A stretch of 64,000 bases of DNA from Fidelibacterota bacterium. GTDB lineage: Bacteria > Fidelibacterota > Marinisomatia > SCGC-AAA003-L08 > TS1B11. A model generated the notes under the pieces. The model saw only the letters and a program-made list of their open reading frames with translations, was not told where the DNA came from and searched no databases. The DNA lies in assembly GCA_020354025.1 (NCBI GenBank), contig CP070638.1:2840578-2904577 (forward strand). Reading direction: 5' to 3'. The translations under genes and the position numbers were made by a program. Of this stretch, positions 15,762 to 25,037 are shown piece by piece. Position 1 is the stretch's first letter, and every line of letters starts with the position of its first letter.

Positions 15762-17993
15762 GTGAACGAGAATAATATCCGGCAGCTATTCCGTTGGATT
15801 ACCGTGATAGTGATAGTCGGCGCACCATTCGCAGCTGAGGCACAGACCCACACCATGGAGATCGGTGCTGGCCAGTTTCGACTTGCAGTTGCCAGCCTGA
15901 TGACCCACAGGGGTGAGCGCCTGACTTATCCGTATGAGTACCGGGCGTATCAGGCCAAACACCGCTATATGCGCCGCAAGTGCGCCGAGGGCGGTGGTGT
16001 AATAGTCGCCGCCAGGGACTTTCAGGCCAAAGCCTATTACGCCAGAGAAAAGGCTGATCCGGCTGATTGGACTGTCGCCGATACGCTGCTGCCGTACGTG
16101 GTGGCTGACGCCACGGGCTGGTATACGTATGATATGAATCATACCACCGTACCGGTTGATGGCGGCGCGAGGAGATACTGGCGACAGCGTCCCACGATCA
16201 AGATAGTGAATAATGTTGATCGTTCGACCAGTAACCCAGACCAGAAATGGACCGATGGCAAGGACTTTGACGGCCCTGCCGATATGCCCACCGACCAGAT
16301 GGGTGTCGCCACGGTCCATACTTACATAGGTATTTCCATAACCGAACGCGCCTACGTGTTCGACAATGGCGAATTCGCGATTGTCGAATTCGTATTTAAG
16401 AATACCGGGAAAACCGGAAGCAATTACGATGACGGCCAGGAGATCACCTACAGCGATTCGGTAAAAGGCGCCTATGTAGGGATAAAAATGCGTCCGGTTC
16501 TCGCCAATGAGGATGTGGTGGAGAATTCCGGGGGCTGGACGGAAGGGACCGATGATTGGGTTTCCTACACCGAGACCGAAGATGGAGACCAGCTTCGAGT
16601 GGTGTATGGCTGGGACGGCGATGCCGGTGATTATTACCGAGCTGAGGAGGATGAAGGAGATCCCTACCTTGGCTCTTCCGGTGTTCTCACGGCTTCTCAG
16701 TATCCGGGAATGGCGGTGCTCCATGCCGACAGGTCGGTAAATGATCACACCGATGATCCTGACCAGCCGCATCGTTTCTATGCCTCCTGGGGGGGCACCT
16801 TCAGCCCCAACATCCTGACGATGGGGAGAGACCTATCCTTTGCGGACATCTATCAAATATTGGATGAAGGACCAGATTCTCCCGAGCCATTTGACTGGAC
16901 TGGTTGGAAGAACGCCGGTTCTCCCGAAGTTGAGGATCAGTTCTGGACCGGGTATAATACACCCCATGCGACCGACGAGAACCGTTACAACCAATGTGGG
17001 ACACTGGCATTCGGGCCCTACGACTTCGGCATCGATGACAGTGTTCGAATCGTTCTATGTTATTCGGCGGGAACAATCAATTGGGAAAGCGCCATAAACG
17101 TGGGTGCCGAATATGTTGAGGGCACGATATCCAAAGGCCAGAAGAACGTGATACTGCGCAGCGGCCGGGATTCCCTGTTTACCAAGATCAAGTGGGTCCA
17201 GGAGCTGTTTAATGACCGTTTTGCTAGCAATGACGGCGACCTCTATTTGACACTACAGCAGATCAGTGAGGAGATCGGGGTACCGCCGGCCTGGCCCGAT
17301 AACATGACCCAAAACCCGGTTGTAGGTGGCTGCCGGATTGAATGGTCCCCTGTAGATGGTGCCCAGGCCTACCGGGTGTATCGGCGGGACCAGGTGGATT
17401 TTGACCTTTCCGAGCCGGTACCAACGGTCTATTCTCTTGTATACCAGTGTGGCGGCGCGGATCCCGGAGGTAGCGTGGAATATTCACCTACGATAGGTGC
17501 AACGGCATGGGTGGATAGTTCGGTATTTCCGGTATATAACTACTGGTATTATGTAACAGCGATCGGCGACGACGGTACAGAGAGCAGTCATTTCATCGGC
17601 CGTACATGGCCGAAATCTACCGATTATATATATGGCTCGATTCAACCCTACGACCGGGAACGGGAGAATCTGGATGATGTCCACATCATTCCCAATCCAT
17701 ACAATGCTAAATCGTTGAAAGTATATGATTGGCCGCAAGACAAGCTGACCTTCTATGGTCTTCCCGCCAACTGCCGGATTCGAATCTACTCGCAGAACGG
17801 CGTGCTCGTCTTTAAGCACAATCACGCATCGGAGGGCGATTTACCGGTCTCCAACTTTAACTGGGATATGAGGTCTGCGTCGGACCAGACTATCGCTTCC
17901 GGCATGTACATCTATGTAATCGATCAGTGTCGGGGGTACAGCGGCGAAGAGATTGAAGCCACAAAAGCGGGCAAGTTCGTAGTGATCAGATAG
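15762..17993 (+). CDS. Secreted protein with FN3-like region and T9SS-like C-terminal domain
   Basis: This is a 743-residue exported protein of unknown function. The signal peptide ends after Ala27 (AEA|QTH). The bulk, residues 30-510, matches no family I can name. It is rich in acidic and aromatic residues and begins with THTMEIGAGQFRL. Residues about 515-620 look like a fibronectin type III fold (RIEWSPVDGAQAYRVYRR). The C-terminus from about 650 has IIPNPYNAKSL and SGMYIYVID, ending in GKFVVIR. This is a variant T9SS sorting tail seen in deep FCB lineages. It starts with GTG 86 bases after the TonB receptor and precedes the PorV-like gene, so it may be the surface binding partner of the receptor in place of SusD. 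That role is a guess from position. Confidence 0.75.
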   Translation: MNENNIRQLFRWITVIVIVGAPFAAEAQTHTMEIGAGQFRLAVASLMTHRGERLTYPYEYRAYQAKHRYMRRKCAEGGGVIVAARDFQAKAYYAREKADPADWTVADTLLPYVVADATGWYTYDMNHTTVPVDGGARRYWRQRPTIKIVNNVDRSTSNPDQKWTDGKDFDGPADMPTDQMGVATVHTYIGISITERAYVFDNGEFAIVEFVFKNTGKTGSNYDDGQEITYSDSVKGAYVGIKMRPVLANEDVVENSGGWTEGTDDWVSYTETEDGDQLRVVYGWDGDAGDYYRAEEDEGDPYLGSSGVLTASQYPGMAVLHADRSVNDHTDDPDQPHRFYASWGGTFSPNILTMGRDLSFADIYQILDEGPDSPEPFDWTGWKNAGSPEVEDQFWTGYNTPHATDENRYNQCGTLAFGPYDFGIDDSVRIVLCYSAGTINWESAINVGAEYVEGTISKGQKNVILRSGRDSLFTKIKWVQELFNDRFASNDGDLYLTLQQISEEIGVPPAWPDNMTQNPVVGGCRIEWSPVDGAQAYRVYRRDQVDFDLSEPVPTVYSLVYQCGGADPGGSVEYSPTIGATAWVDSSVFPVYNYWYYVTAIGDDGTESSHFIGRTWPKSTDYIYGSIQPYDRERENLDDVHIIPNPYNAKSLKVYDWPQDKLTFYGLPANCRIRIYSQNGVLVFKHNHASEGDLPVSNFNWDMRSASDQTIASGMYIYVIDQCRGYSGEEIEATKAGKFVVIR

Positions 17994-18048
17994 TCGTCGT
18001 TATGCTAGTTTTCTCAGAACCTGTCCTGAAATCAGGAGAAGTCAATCG

Positions 18049-19113
18049 ATGAAGTGCAGTTTAGTAACGATCGTAATTGCTGTCATTATTACCACCGGTT
18101 CGTATCAGGCTCAGGATGAATATCTGGATGTGGAAGAATACGAGAAGCTGGGTCAATCCAGCATGACCTTCCTGGATATCGACGTCGGCGCCCGGTCGGT
18201 TGGAATGGGAAGCGCATATACCTGCATTGATAATGATGTGAACGCACTGTTCGGGAATCTCGCTGGAATCGCCAGGATCAGAGGTGGAGCATTAAGCCTG
18301 AGCAACACACAGTGGATAGCCGACATAAACCAGTATGCCGTCGCGGCCGCTTTCGGCGGCGACAGATTCGGTACTCTCGGCTTCAGTTTTGTTTATTTTG
18401 ATAACGGTGATATTGAGAGGACGATACCCACCAAAGACCTTGAGAATTATCCGGAAGGATTCTATCCTGATGGGACCTTCACTGTTAATCAGTGGGTGGC
18501 CGGCATAGCCTATGGCCGCCAGATTACCGATAAGTTCTCCGTCGGCGGGCAGCTGAAATACTGCTATGAGGATCTGGGCATTACGGATATCAAGGAACCC
18601 ACATTCGATGACTCGAGCGGTCTGTTCATCGGGTATGAACTTATTGAGGACGCTGAGAACAGGCTAGGTGTTCTGGCGCTTGATTTCGGCACTATATATT
18701 ATTTCGGCTTCAAGGACCTGAGAATTGGCATGAGTCTCCGGAACTTCGCTAAATCGGTTACCTACTCATTTGAGACTTTTAGCCTCCCCATAACCTACCG
18801 TGTAGCTATTGCCATGAACATATTGAGTCTGATGCCGCAGATGGAGAACCACAACCTGCAAGTGTCATTGGCTACCGTCAGTCCGTACGATGGCGGAGAA
18901 AGGCTGCATCTCGGAGGCGAATACAGTTTTTATGATCTGATCGTGTTCCGCGCCGGGTACCGGTCCAATACTGATATCGGTGCTTTCTCGGCCGGTTTCG
19001 GACTGACACCCAAGGCCTTCGGATCATTGAAATTTCAGCTGGACTATTCCTATTCCGAGGCTGATGAGGCCATCGGTGCCATATCCCGTTTCTCGGCCGG
19101 GTTTTCCTTCTAG
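18049..19113 (+). CDS. PorV/PorQ family outer-membrane protein
   Basis: This 354-residue protein has a signal peptide and a beta-barrel pattern. After the leader it reads FLDIDVGARSVGMGSAYTC and NDVNALFGNLAGIARI, the conserved N-terminal signature of PorV/PorQ (UPF0164) proteins. The rest alternates short beta strands and ends in FSAGFSF, a typical outer-membrane C-terminus. PorV helps T9SS cargo leave the translocon and reach the attachment complex. In FCB genomes, paralogues often sit beside TonB receptors and surface proteins, as here. AGGAG ten bases before the ATG supports the start. Since the core T9SS genes are not in the window, this is probably an accessory, cargo-specific copy. Confidence 0.88.
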   Translation: MKCSLVTIVIAVIITTGSYQAQDEYLDVEEYEKLGQSSMTFLDIDVGARSVGMGSAYTCIDNDVNALFGNLAGIARIRGGALSLSNTQWIADINQYAVAAAFGGDRFGTLGFSFVYFDNGDIERTIPTKDLENYPEGFYPDGTFTVNQWVAGIAYGRQITDKFSVGGQLKYCYEDLGITDIKEPTFDDSSGLFIGYELIEDAENRLGVLALDFGTIYYFGFKDLRIGMSLRNFAKSVTYSFETFSLPITYRVAIAMNILSLMPQMENHNLQVSLATVSPYDGGERLHLGGEYSFYDLIVFRAGYRSNTDIGAFSAGFGLTPKAFGSLKFQLDYSYSEADEAIGAISRFSAGFSF

Positions 19114-19223
19114 CGGAAATTTTGCATACGGGAGAGGGCAGAAAAGAGTATTTCAGAACAATTCACGTCGGGAAAAGGACTCCTGAGCGTGAGTGCTAGT
19201 GGAACAAAAAAAGGAGCGAGAAA

Positions 19224-20642
19224 ATGAAGAAAGTGTTACTTTGCATCTTCGCACTGTGTCTCGTGGGCACTGGTGGAATCTTTGCTCAGGAGACGCATCA
19301 GCTATCTCCGGGCACCGACGTGATTTCCGCCCTGCTTGATGGAGGTACCGTTTACGAGGGCGACATTCTAGAGCTCGCCGATGGTACTTACATCGAATCA
19401 GACAGTGTTCTGACGCCGTTTGCCCTGACCATCCGGGGTGCTGAAGGTGCCCGAGTAAAATGGTATGTGGCCGACAGTATCGACGCAATCTATGCCGGTG
19501 GTGACATAACCCTCGAGAATATTATCTTCGAGACTGACACCACCACCCCCTGGACGTTCGAAGTCGATACTTTGGTCGCCACCGCCAACAGCAACGTTGC
19601 CATCCAACCTCGTCTTGACACTGTCAACATCAAGGTAGATTACTGCCAGTTCATCGGTTTCGGATACGGAATCGGAGCAGATGGGGATTTTCCAGGATCA
19701 GAGGTCCTGATTGATAGCCTGATAGTGACCAACAGTCTATTCTACGGGGGGCCCAGGTTCAAAACCTATCAAGCCATCAAGGTCGATTACAACTATCTAC
19801 ATGTGCTGAACGTGCAGAATTGCACCTTCTGGAGGGTGGAGGGCGAGTGTATCAAAGCCTACGGCTCAGAAACGGACAATGAATACTTACACGCCCTGGT
19901 GGAGCATAACACCTTCGTGGACATTGGATTTCCCGGGCTCGAACAATACGGAATCCATTACAAGTATGATCCCACGAAGAACGGCGTCGGAATGTACCTG
20001 AAGTATACCAGCAATGACGATACATTAAGGAATAATATCTTCTATGATGTCGCCGATTTCAGCATCAAGCTGGCTAGTGGCCTCTTTGAAGCCACCTACA
20101 TGGACTACAACACCTCCGACTCTTCCGGGTGGGGATGTAGTACATGCGCCGATTGGCATCCCAAACATGGTGATCTGGGTATGTACAACATCGCCTCCAA
20201 TGGTGTGCTGCTGATGACCGATTCCGACAACGGAGATTTCACTCTCGGGACCGGATCAGTGGCGATCGGCGCCGCACATGATGGGTCTGACCAAGGCAGC
20301 AGTATAACCATCTGGGCTCCGGGTAACCCGGTTTCAGTTGAGGAAGCCAGTCTCACAATTCCAGAGGCCTTCGCTTTGCGGCAGAACTATCCCAATCCGT
20401 TCAACCCGTCCACCAGGATTACTTATTCCATTCTGGAGGGCGCGTCTGTAAAACTGGATGTCTATGATATTCTAGGTCGCAAGATCCGCACCCTGGTAAA
20501 CGAAGTGCAGAATCCCAATACCTATACGCTGGTATGGGATGGTCTGGACGATGATGGGAGTTTGGTCTCAGGTGGGGTTTACTTCTACAGACTACAAGCC
20601 GGAACTTCGGTCGAGACAAGGAAAATGGTCCTCCTCAAGTAA
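19224..20642 (+). CDS. Secreted right-handed beta-helix protein with T9SS sorting domain
   Basis: This 472-residue protein begins with a clear signal peptide ending near FAQ (residue 22). Residues about 30-370 look like a parallel beta-helix of the chondroitinase-B or polysaccharide-lyase type: a pattern of GGTVYEGDILELADGTY, IRGAEGARVKW, and later NNIFYDVADFSIKLASG strands with polar turns. Residues about 385-472 form a type A T9SS sorting domain with NYPNPFNPST, GGVYFYRLQAG and TRKMVLLK. The beta-helix suggests polysaccharide binding or lysis, but I cannot point to catalytic residues. The gene is the last of the TonB receptor block and is followed by two strong terminators. Confidence 0.82.
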   Translation: MKKVLLCIFALCLVGTGGIFAQETHQLSPGTDVISALLDGGTVYEGDILELADGTYIESDSVLTPFALTIRGAEGARVKWYVADSIDAIYAGGDITLENIIFETDTTTPWTFEVDTLVATANSNVAIQPRLDTVNIKVDYCQFIGFGYGIGADGDFPGSEVLIDSLIVTNSLFYGGPRFKTYQAIKVDYNYLHVLNVQNCTFWRVEGECIKAYGSETDNEYLHALVEHNTFVDIGFPGLEQYGIHYKYDPTKNGVGMYLKYTSNDDTLRNNIFYDVADFSIKLASGLFEATYMDYNTSDSSGWGCSTCADWHPKHGDLGMYNIASNGVLLMTDSDNGDFTLGTGSVAIGAAHDGSDQGSSITIWAPGNPVSVEEASLTIPEAFALRQNYPNPFNPSTRITYSILEGASVKLDVYDILGRKIRTLVNEVQNPNTYTLVWDGLDDDGSLVSGGVYFYRLQAGTSVETRKMVLLK

Positions 20643-20650
20643 CGAGGTGC

Positions 20651-20696
20651 ATCTTCGGGGGTTGTGGAGCCCTCTGCAGCCCCTGAAGATTGTTTT
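20651..20696 (+). terminator. Intrinsic terminator 1 after the beta-helix gene
   Basis: Bases 20651-20664 pair with 20677-20690 in a 14-base-pair stem with two G-U pairs and a 12-base loop, followed by TGTTTT. The stem begins ATCTTCGGGG and closes with CCCCTGAAGAT. It lies eight bases past the TAA stop, where an intrinsic terminator is expected. Confidence 0.82.
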
Positions 20697-20751
20697 GAAC
20701 AGACCGGGCACTATTTAGCCCAAGTGTTCAAGTTCGGACCGCTGAATGGGA

Positions 20752-20786
20752 GGGGGGATTCTAGTTAAATTAGAATTCCCCCTTTT
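20752..20786 (+). terminator. Intrinsic terminator 2, tandem copy
   Basis: GGGGGGATTCTA at 20752-20763 pairs with TAGAATTCCCCC at 20771-20782 (one G-U pair) around a short AT-rich loop, followed by TTTT at 20783-20786. It follows terminator 1 by about 55 bases and separates the TonB block from the enzyme run that starts at 20810. The start codon of the next gene is only 24 bases on, so its promoter must overlap this element or lie upstream, which makes attenuation a possibility. Confidence 0.75.
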
Positions 20787-20809
20787 AATCATACGCAAAA
20801 AGGAGTACT

Positions 20810-22264
20810 ATGAATAAGATGTCCCGCTATAGATACAGTTTCCTGCCGGTCGTTGTTTACGCAAGCGCATTGTTGACTTTGACGGCCTGTAGCCAAGGCC
20901 CACAGTTCCGGGAAGAGATCGTCCCTGCCGGTAATGAGTATATCGATCCTCCTGATCCATCCAGGGATGACAGCGACCAGATACTAGCGGACTACAGCCA
21001 GTTCCCTGATTCGGTAAGAGCGGTCATCGAGCAGCTGCTCCCTGGCGGGGAGGAGGTACTCATAAATCACTGGGGTCCGTTCCGATATACCGTAACCAAG
21101 AGCTACGCGGATGGGCATGCGCATAAGATATTCATCTACTTGACTGGTAACGTCTCAAAGATCCTGTATATCAAGGGCGATTATCAGGAACGCCCGGGAC
21201 TCTTTTTCATAACCGGTACGGAGCGTCCGATACCGCTTGATTCCTTGCCAACGCCGGTATTGAATAATGCCGAGCGCCATACTGGTGGAGCCCGCCAGCT
21301 CGGCGCGTGGACCGCCACCTCCGATATTGGCCTCACCTTCGTCATAGAAGTCGTTGGATTTCAGGATGACGACACCACCTCTTTTGCTTACCGCCCGGAT
21401 GGAGTGCTGAAGACAATGAGTGAGGCCCGACGAATGAGAAAAGGCGTCGCACGCAAGTGGACGCAAGCGGAAATAGAAGAGCTGCTGGGTAAGTATCACG
21501 ATAAATACAGCGTGGATACCGTTCTTGGCCGTATCCACTCCGTACCCTATGACCATGAGCAGGGCTTTCAGTTTATCGTGCTCGGCGATAACCGTATCAA
21601 CCAGCCGGTATGGGAGGCTGTCTGCAAGAGCATCAGTAAAAAAAATGCCCTCTTTGCCATCGTGACGGGGGACTTAGTCCGGGAAGGCGAACCCGAACAA
21701 TTTGATGAATATCTCTTCGGAGTCATGGAAAAGTACGGCAATTTCAATCTGGTACCCGTAGTCGGGAACCACGACATCAGTTACGATGGGATGGCTTTCG
21801 CCTATCTGACTTCGTTCGGTTCCAATGCGCTCAATTATTACTTTGACTACGGCGAATCCCGGTTTGTGATTTTGGACAACTGCAGCCGCGTGACCGACTT
21901 TCTGTCGCAGCTGGAAGCGGCGGACCGGTGGCTGGCCGAGACACCGGAAGACTTTCGCAAATTCGTCTTCATACATGTTCCGCCGGGCGAGATCAAGAAG
22001 TGGTCCTATCACTCAATGAGTGGAGAGAAGTCACGCCAGTTCACCGATCTGATGACCAGTCACCAGGTGGATCACGTCTTTGCCGGTCATATCCACGCCT
22101 ATTCGACCGCTCACCATGAGGGAGTGGACTATACTGTGACCGGAGGCGCGGGAGCGGACCTTCATGAACAGTATGGTCCCGCCGGCAGCGTGCATCACTA
22201 CGTCATTGTGAACGTGACCCCGGAGGGCGTACACCAGCAGGTGGTCAGATTACATCCGGAGTAA
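20810..22264 (+). CDS. Metallophosphoesterase lipoprotein (calcineurin-like)
   Basis: This 484-residue protein starts with a lipoprotein signal (LLTLTACSQG). Residues about 30-250 are unassigned. From about 255 it has a calcineurin-like metallophosphoesterase core: LGDNR (Asp260), VTGDLVREGE, VVGNHD, FIHVPPGE and FAGHIHAY. The first motif is D-N-R where the usual family pattern is D-x-H, so one metal ligand may be changed. The rest of the dinuclear site is intact. It acts in the periplasm or on the outer membrane and would cleave phosphomonoesters or diesters. In a glycan locus it could remove phosphate groups from the polymer or its breakdown products. AAAAAGGAG just before the ATG gives good ribosome binding. 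Confidence 0.88.
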   Translation: MNKMSRYRYSFLPVVVYASALLTLTACSQGPQFREEIVPAGNEYIDPPDPSRDDSDQILADYSQFPDSVRAVIEQLLPGGEEVLINHWGPFRYTVTKSYADGHAHKIFIYLTGNVSKILYIKGDYQERPGLFFITGTERPIPLDSLPTPVLNNAERHTGGARQLGAWTATSDIGLTFVIEVVGFQDDDTTSFAYRPDGVLKTMSEARRMRKGVARKWTQAEIEELLGKYHDKYSVDTVLGRIHSVPYDHEQGFQFIVLGDNRINQPVWEAVCKSISKKNALFAIVTGDLVREGEPEQFDEYLFGVMEKYGNFNLVPVVGNHDISYDGMAFAYLTSFGSNALNYYFDYGESRFVILDNCSRVTDFLSQLEAADRWLAETPEDFRKFVFIHVPPGEIKKWSYHSMSGEKSRQFTDLMTSHQVDHVFAGHIHAYSTAHHEGVDYTVTGGAGADLHEQYGPAGSVHHYVIVNVTPEGVHQQVVRLHPE

Positions 22265-22275
22265 ATAATATAAAC

Positions 22276-24990
22276 ATGGGTATCAAAATGGATTACATGC
22301 CCCCGGGGTGCCCGGGCTGGCGGCGGGAGCTGGCAGCTCTGGTTCTTCTCACTATATGCCTGACGGCGACCGGGTGCCGAAGCGGCGTCGGGGAAACGGC
22401 AGTTAACGGAGGGGCGGAGGTTCCCAGTTTCGCGTTCGCTCAGAGCCGCGACGGATCGAGCTGCGCCGAAACCATCGATCTTAACGGGCCCTGGCAGTTC
22501 AAGGCCACCGATGAAGAGCAGTGGCTGGAGGCGCTGGTCCCCAGCACCGTCTGGACCGATCTGTTGAGGGCAGGGCGGCTCGAAGATCCCTTCTACCGTG
22601 ACAACGAGCTGAAGGTGCAGTGGGTGGAGAAAAAAGAGTGGGAATACCGCCGCACTTTTCAGGTCGATAGTGCCTTTAAAAGCCACGACAGGATCATCCT
22701 GGATTGCCGGGGGCTTGATACCATAGCAGAGATCTATATCAATGGTTCGCTGGTGGCAGAGACCCGCAACATGTTCATCGAGTACGAGTTCGATGTGAAG
22801 CCCTACCTGCAGCCGGGCGAGAACCGGATCCACATCATTTTCCGATCCATTATCGATTGGGACCAGCAGCAGGTGGCCTCCGAACCGAAAGTCACCTGGA
22901 CCAACAGCAAGGGGCGCACCTTCTTTTCCCGTAAGGAAGGTTCCGATTTCGGCTGGGACTGGGGCGTGCGGTTGGTTACCAGCGGCATCTGGCGGTCGAT
23001 CAGGCTGGCTGCGTGGGATGTGGGCCGGATAACCGACTTGGGGGTGCGGCAGGATTTGAGCAATCCGGCCCGGGCCCGGCTAGAGGTTTCTGCTGAGGTT
23101 GATCAGTACGCCGACCGGGCGTTGAAACTGGCCATGCAGATCCTATTGAACGACAAGGTTGTATCCGAAGACGAGACGCTCGTTGCGGGCGATGAAGTCA
23201 GAGCCACCCTGAGTATTAAGGACCCGCAGCTGTGGTGGCCGAACGGCTGGGGTGAACAACCGCTGTATACGGTGGTCGCCTCCCTCATGGACGGGAACAC
23301 TGAGGTCCACCGAAAGAGTATCAAGACCGGCCTGCGGACGGTGGAGCTGGTGCGCGAACCGGACGAGCGGGGCGAGACGTTCGGCTTCAAGATCAATGGC
23401 GAGCTCATCTTCTGCAAGGGTGTCAATTGGGTGCCGGCCGATGCCCTGCCTGACCGCCTCACGGAGAAGCACTACATACACCTGCTCAGTTCCTGCAAGA
23501 CCGCCCATATGAATATGATCCGCCTGTGGGGCGGCGGGCTGTATGAACCGGACATATTCTACGAATACTGCGACGAGAACGGTATCATGATCTGGCACGA
23601 CTTCATGTTCGCCGTCGGCCCCTTCATCGCCAATGAGTCGTATCTGGCCAATGTGGTAGCGGAGATTACCGACGTGGTTCGCAGGCTGCGGCACCATCCC
23701 TCCATCGTTTTGTGGTCCGGTAACAACGAGTGTGAGAGCAACATGGGCGGCGGTCAGAGCTGGATACAGCAATATGATGCGGTGACGTGGGAAGAATACG
23801 ACCGGGTATTCAGCGAGACCATCCCGCTGACGGCGGCCCGTTACGACCCGGACCGCCCCTACTGGCCCTCAAGTCCGCATCACCCGCTGGACCGGGATAA
23901 GGAGAACCCCGACTGGGAGACCGGTTCGGGTGACGCCCACATCTGGGACGTGTGGCATGGAGGAGAGCCATTCTCATGGTACGCTGAAAATGTGGACTTC
24001 CGGTTTCTCAGCGAGTACGGTTTCCAGTCCCTGCCGGATATGGAGACGATCCGGGCTTTTACCGCGCCCGCGGACCGGTATTTCCCCTCCTATGTGCTAG
24101 ATCACCACAATAAATGCGGCAAACAGGGGAATCCGCGGCCTGGAAATACCCGGATCGCGAGGTACATGACAAATATGTTCAACCTGCCGACTGACCTGGA
24201 GAATTGGGTCTACGTTTCCCAGGTGATGCATGGCGAGAGTATGAAAACCGGCACCGAAGCCTTCCGCCGCAACTTCCCGCAGACTACCGGTGCCCTCTAC
24301 TGGCAGCTTAACGACAACTGGCCGACGATTTCCGGCAGCAGCATCGATTACTACGGCCGCTGGAAGGCGCTGCACTACTTTGCGGGGCGGTTCTTTAGTC
24401 CCCAGCTGGTCAGCAGCCTGGTGCAAGGAGCGAAGGTCTCAATCTGGGGCGTGAACGATGGGCTGAAGCCAGTCGCGGCAGAGCTGCGTTGGACCCTGGC
24501 CCGATTCGACGGCACTGAGGTGAAGCGGGGGGTCCAGGAAGTAAAACTGCCCGCTAACAGCAGCACCCTCATTACCCAGCTGGACTTCGAGGATGAAGTG
24601 GGCGAGGACCCGGAGCACGGCACTTACCGCAAGGAGTCGTACGAGAACCGCAGCCGCTATTACCTCTCCTACCAGCTAACCAGTGAGGGGCAGGTGCTCT
24701 CTTCCAATGTGGCCTTCTTTGTGCCGCAGAAGTACCTGCAGCTCCAGGAGCCGGGTTTGAAATACAGGATTAAAAAGCGGGACAACCGATTGACAATAAC
24801 CGTCAGCACCGAGCTGTTTGCGGCCTACGTTACCCTGGGCTTGAAGGACAGCTACGCCCGATTCTCCGACAATTATTTCCACCTCCTACCCGGAGAAACC
24901 AGGCAGGTCGATGTGATCGAGGCTGAGGTATCTGACAGGGGGTTCAGGAAGCAATTCCTCCAGAAGAGTCTGGTGGATTCTTATCGGTAA
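22276..24990 (+). CDS. Glycoside hydrolase family 2 lipoprotein, beta-mannosidase type
   Basis: This 904-residue enzyme has a signal peptide with a lipobox-like ATGC. Its domains follow the GH2 order: an N-terminal jelly roll (from about residue 75, LNGPWQFKATDEEQW), an immunoglobulin-like domain, a TIM barrel from about 370, and C-terminal beta domains. The barrel has GVNWVPAD, MIRLWGGGLYEPD and SGNNECES, with Glu485 as the predicted acid/base. FLSEYGFQS has Glu580 as the predicted nucleophile. The motifs MIRLWGGG, MFAVGPFIANE and SGNNE are those of GH2 beta-mannosidases rather than beta-galactosidases. It should release terminal beta-mannose or a related sugar in the periplasm or at the surface. 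It starts 11 bases after the metallophosphoesterase gene, so the two are likely co-transcribed. Confidence 0.92.
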   Translation: MGIKMDYMPPGCPGWRRELAALVLLTICLTATGCRSGVGETAVNGGAEVPSFAFAQSRDGSSCAETIDLNGPWQFKATDEEQWLEALVPSTVWTDLLRAGRLEDPFYRDNELKVQWVEKKEWEYRRTFQVDSAFKSHDRIILDCRGLDTIAEIYINGSLVAETRNMFIEYEFDVKPYLQPGENRIHIIFRSIIDWDQQQVASEPKVTWTNSKGRTFFSRKEGSDFGWDWGVRLVTSGIWRSIRLAAWDVGRITDLGVRQDLSNPARARLEVSAEVDQYADRALKLAMQILLNDKVVSEDETLVAGDEVRATLSIKDPQLWWPNGWGEQPLYTVVASLMDGNTEVHRKSIKTGLRTVELVREPDERGETFGFKINGELIFCKGVNWVPADALPDRLTEKHYIHLLSSCKTAHMNMIRLWGGGLYEPDIFYEYCDENGIMIWHDFMFAVGPFIANESYLANVVAEITDVVRRLRHHPSIVLWSGNNECESNMGGGQSWIQQYDAVTWEEYDRVFSETIPLTAARYDPDRPYWPSSPHHPLDRDKENPDWETGSGDAHIWDVWHGGEPFSWYAENVDFRFLSEYGFQSLPDMETIRAFTAPADRYFPSYVLDHHNKCGKQGNPRPGNTRIARYMTNMFNLPTDLENWVYVSQVMHGESMKTGTEAFRRNFPQTTGALYWQLNDNWPTISGSSIDYYGRWKALHYFAGRFFSPQLVSSLVQGAKVSIWGVNDGLKPVAAELRWTLARFDGTEVKRGVQEVKLPANSSTLITQLDFEDEVGEDPEHGTYRKESYENRSRYYLSYQLTSEGQVLSSNVAFFVPQKYLQLQEPGLKYRIKKRDNRLTITVSTELFAAYVTLGLKDSYARFSDNYFHLLPGETRQVDVIEAEVSDRGFRKQFLQKSLVDSYR

Positions 24991-25037
24991 GGAATGTTTT
25001 TCACAGGCAGGTAAAGGCGGACGGAGATCATTGATTC

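Noticed and set aside
15786-16772. 328-codon minus-strand frame opposite the 743-residue T9SS protein
   Set aside because: The plus-strand frame has a signal peptide and a T9SS tail. The antisense frame has no recognisable domain.
22198-22833. 211-codon minus-strand frame across the metallophosphoesterase/GH2 junction
   Set aside because: It runs against two strong genes and has no family similarity.
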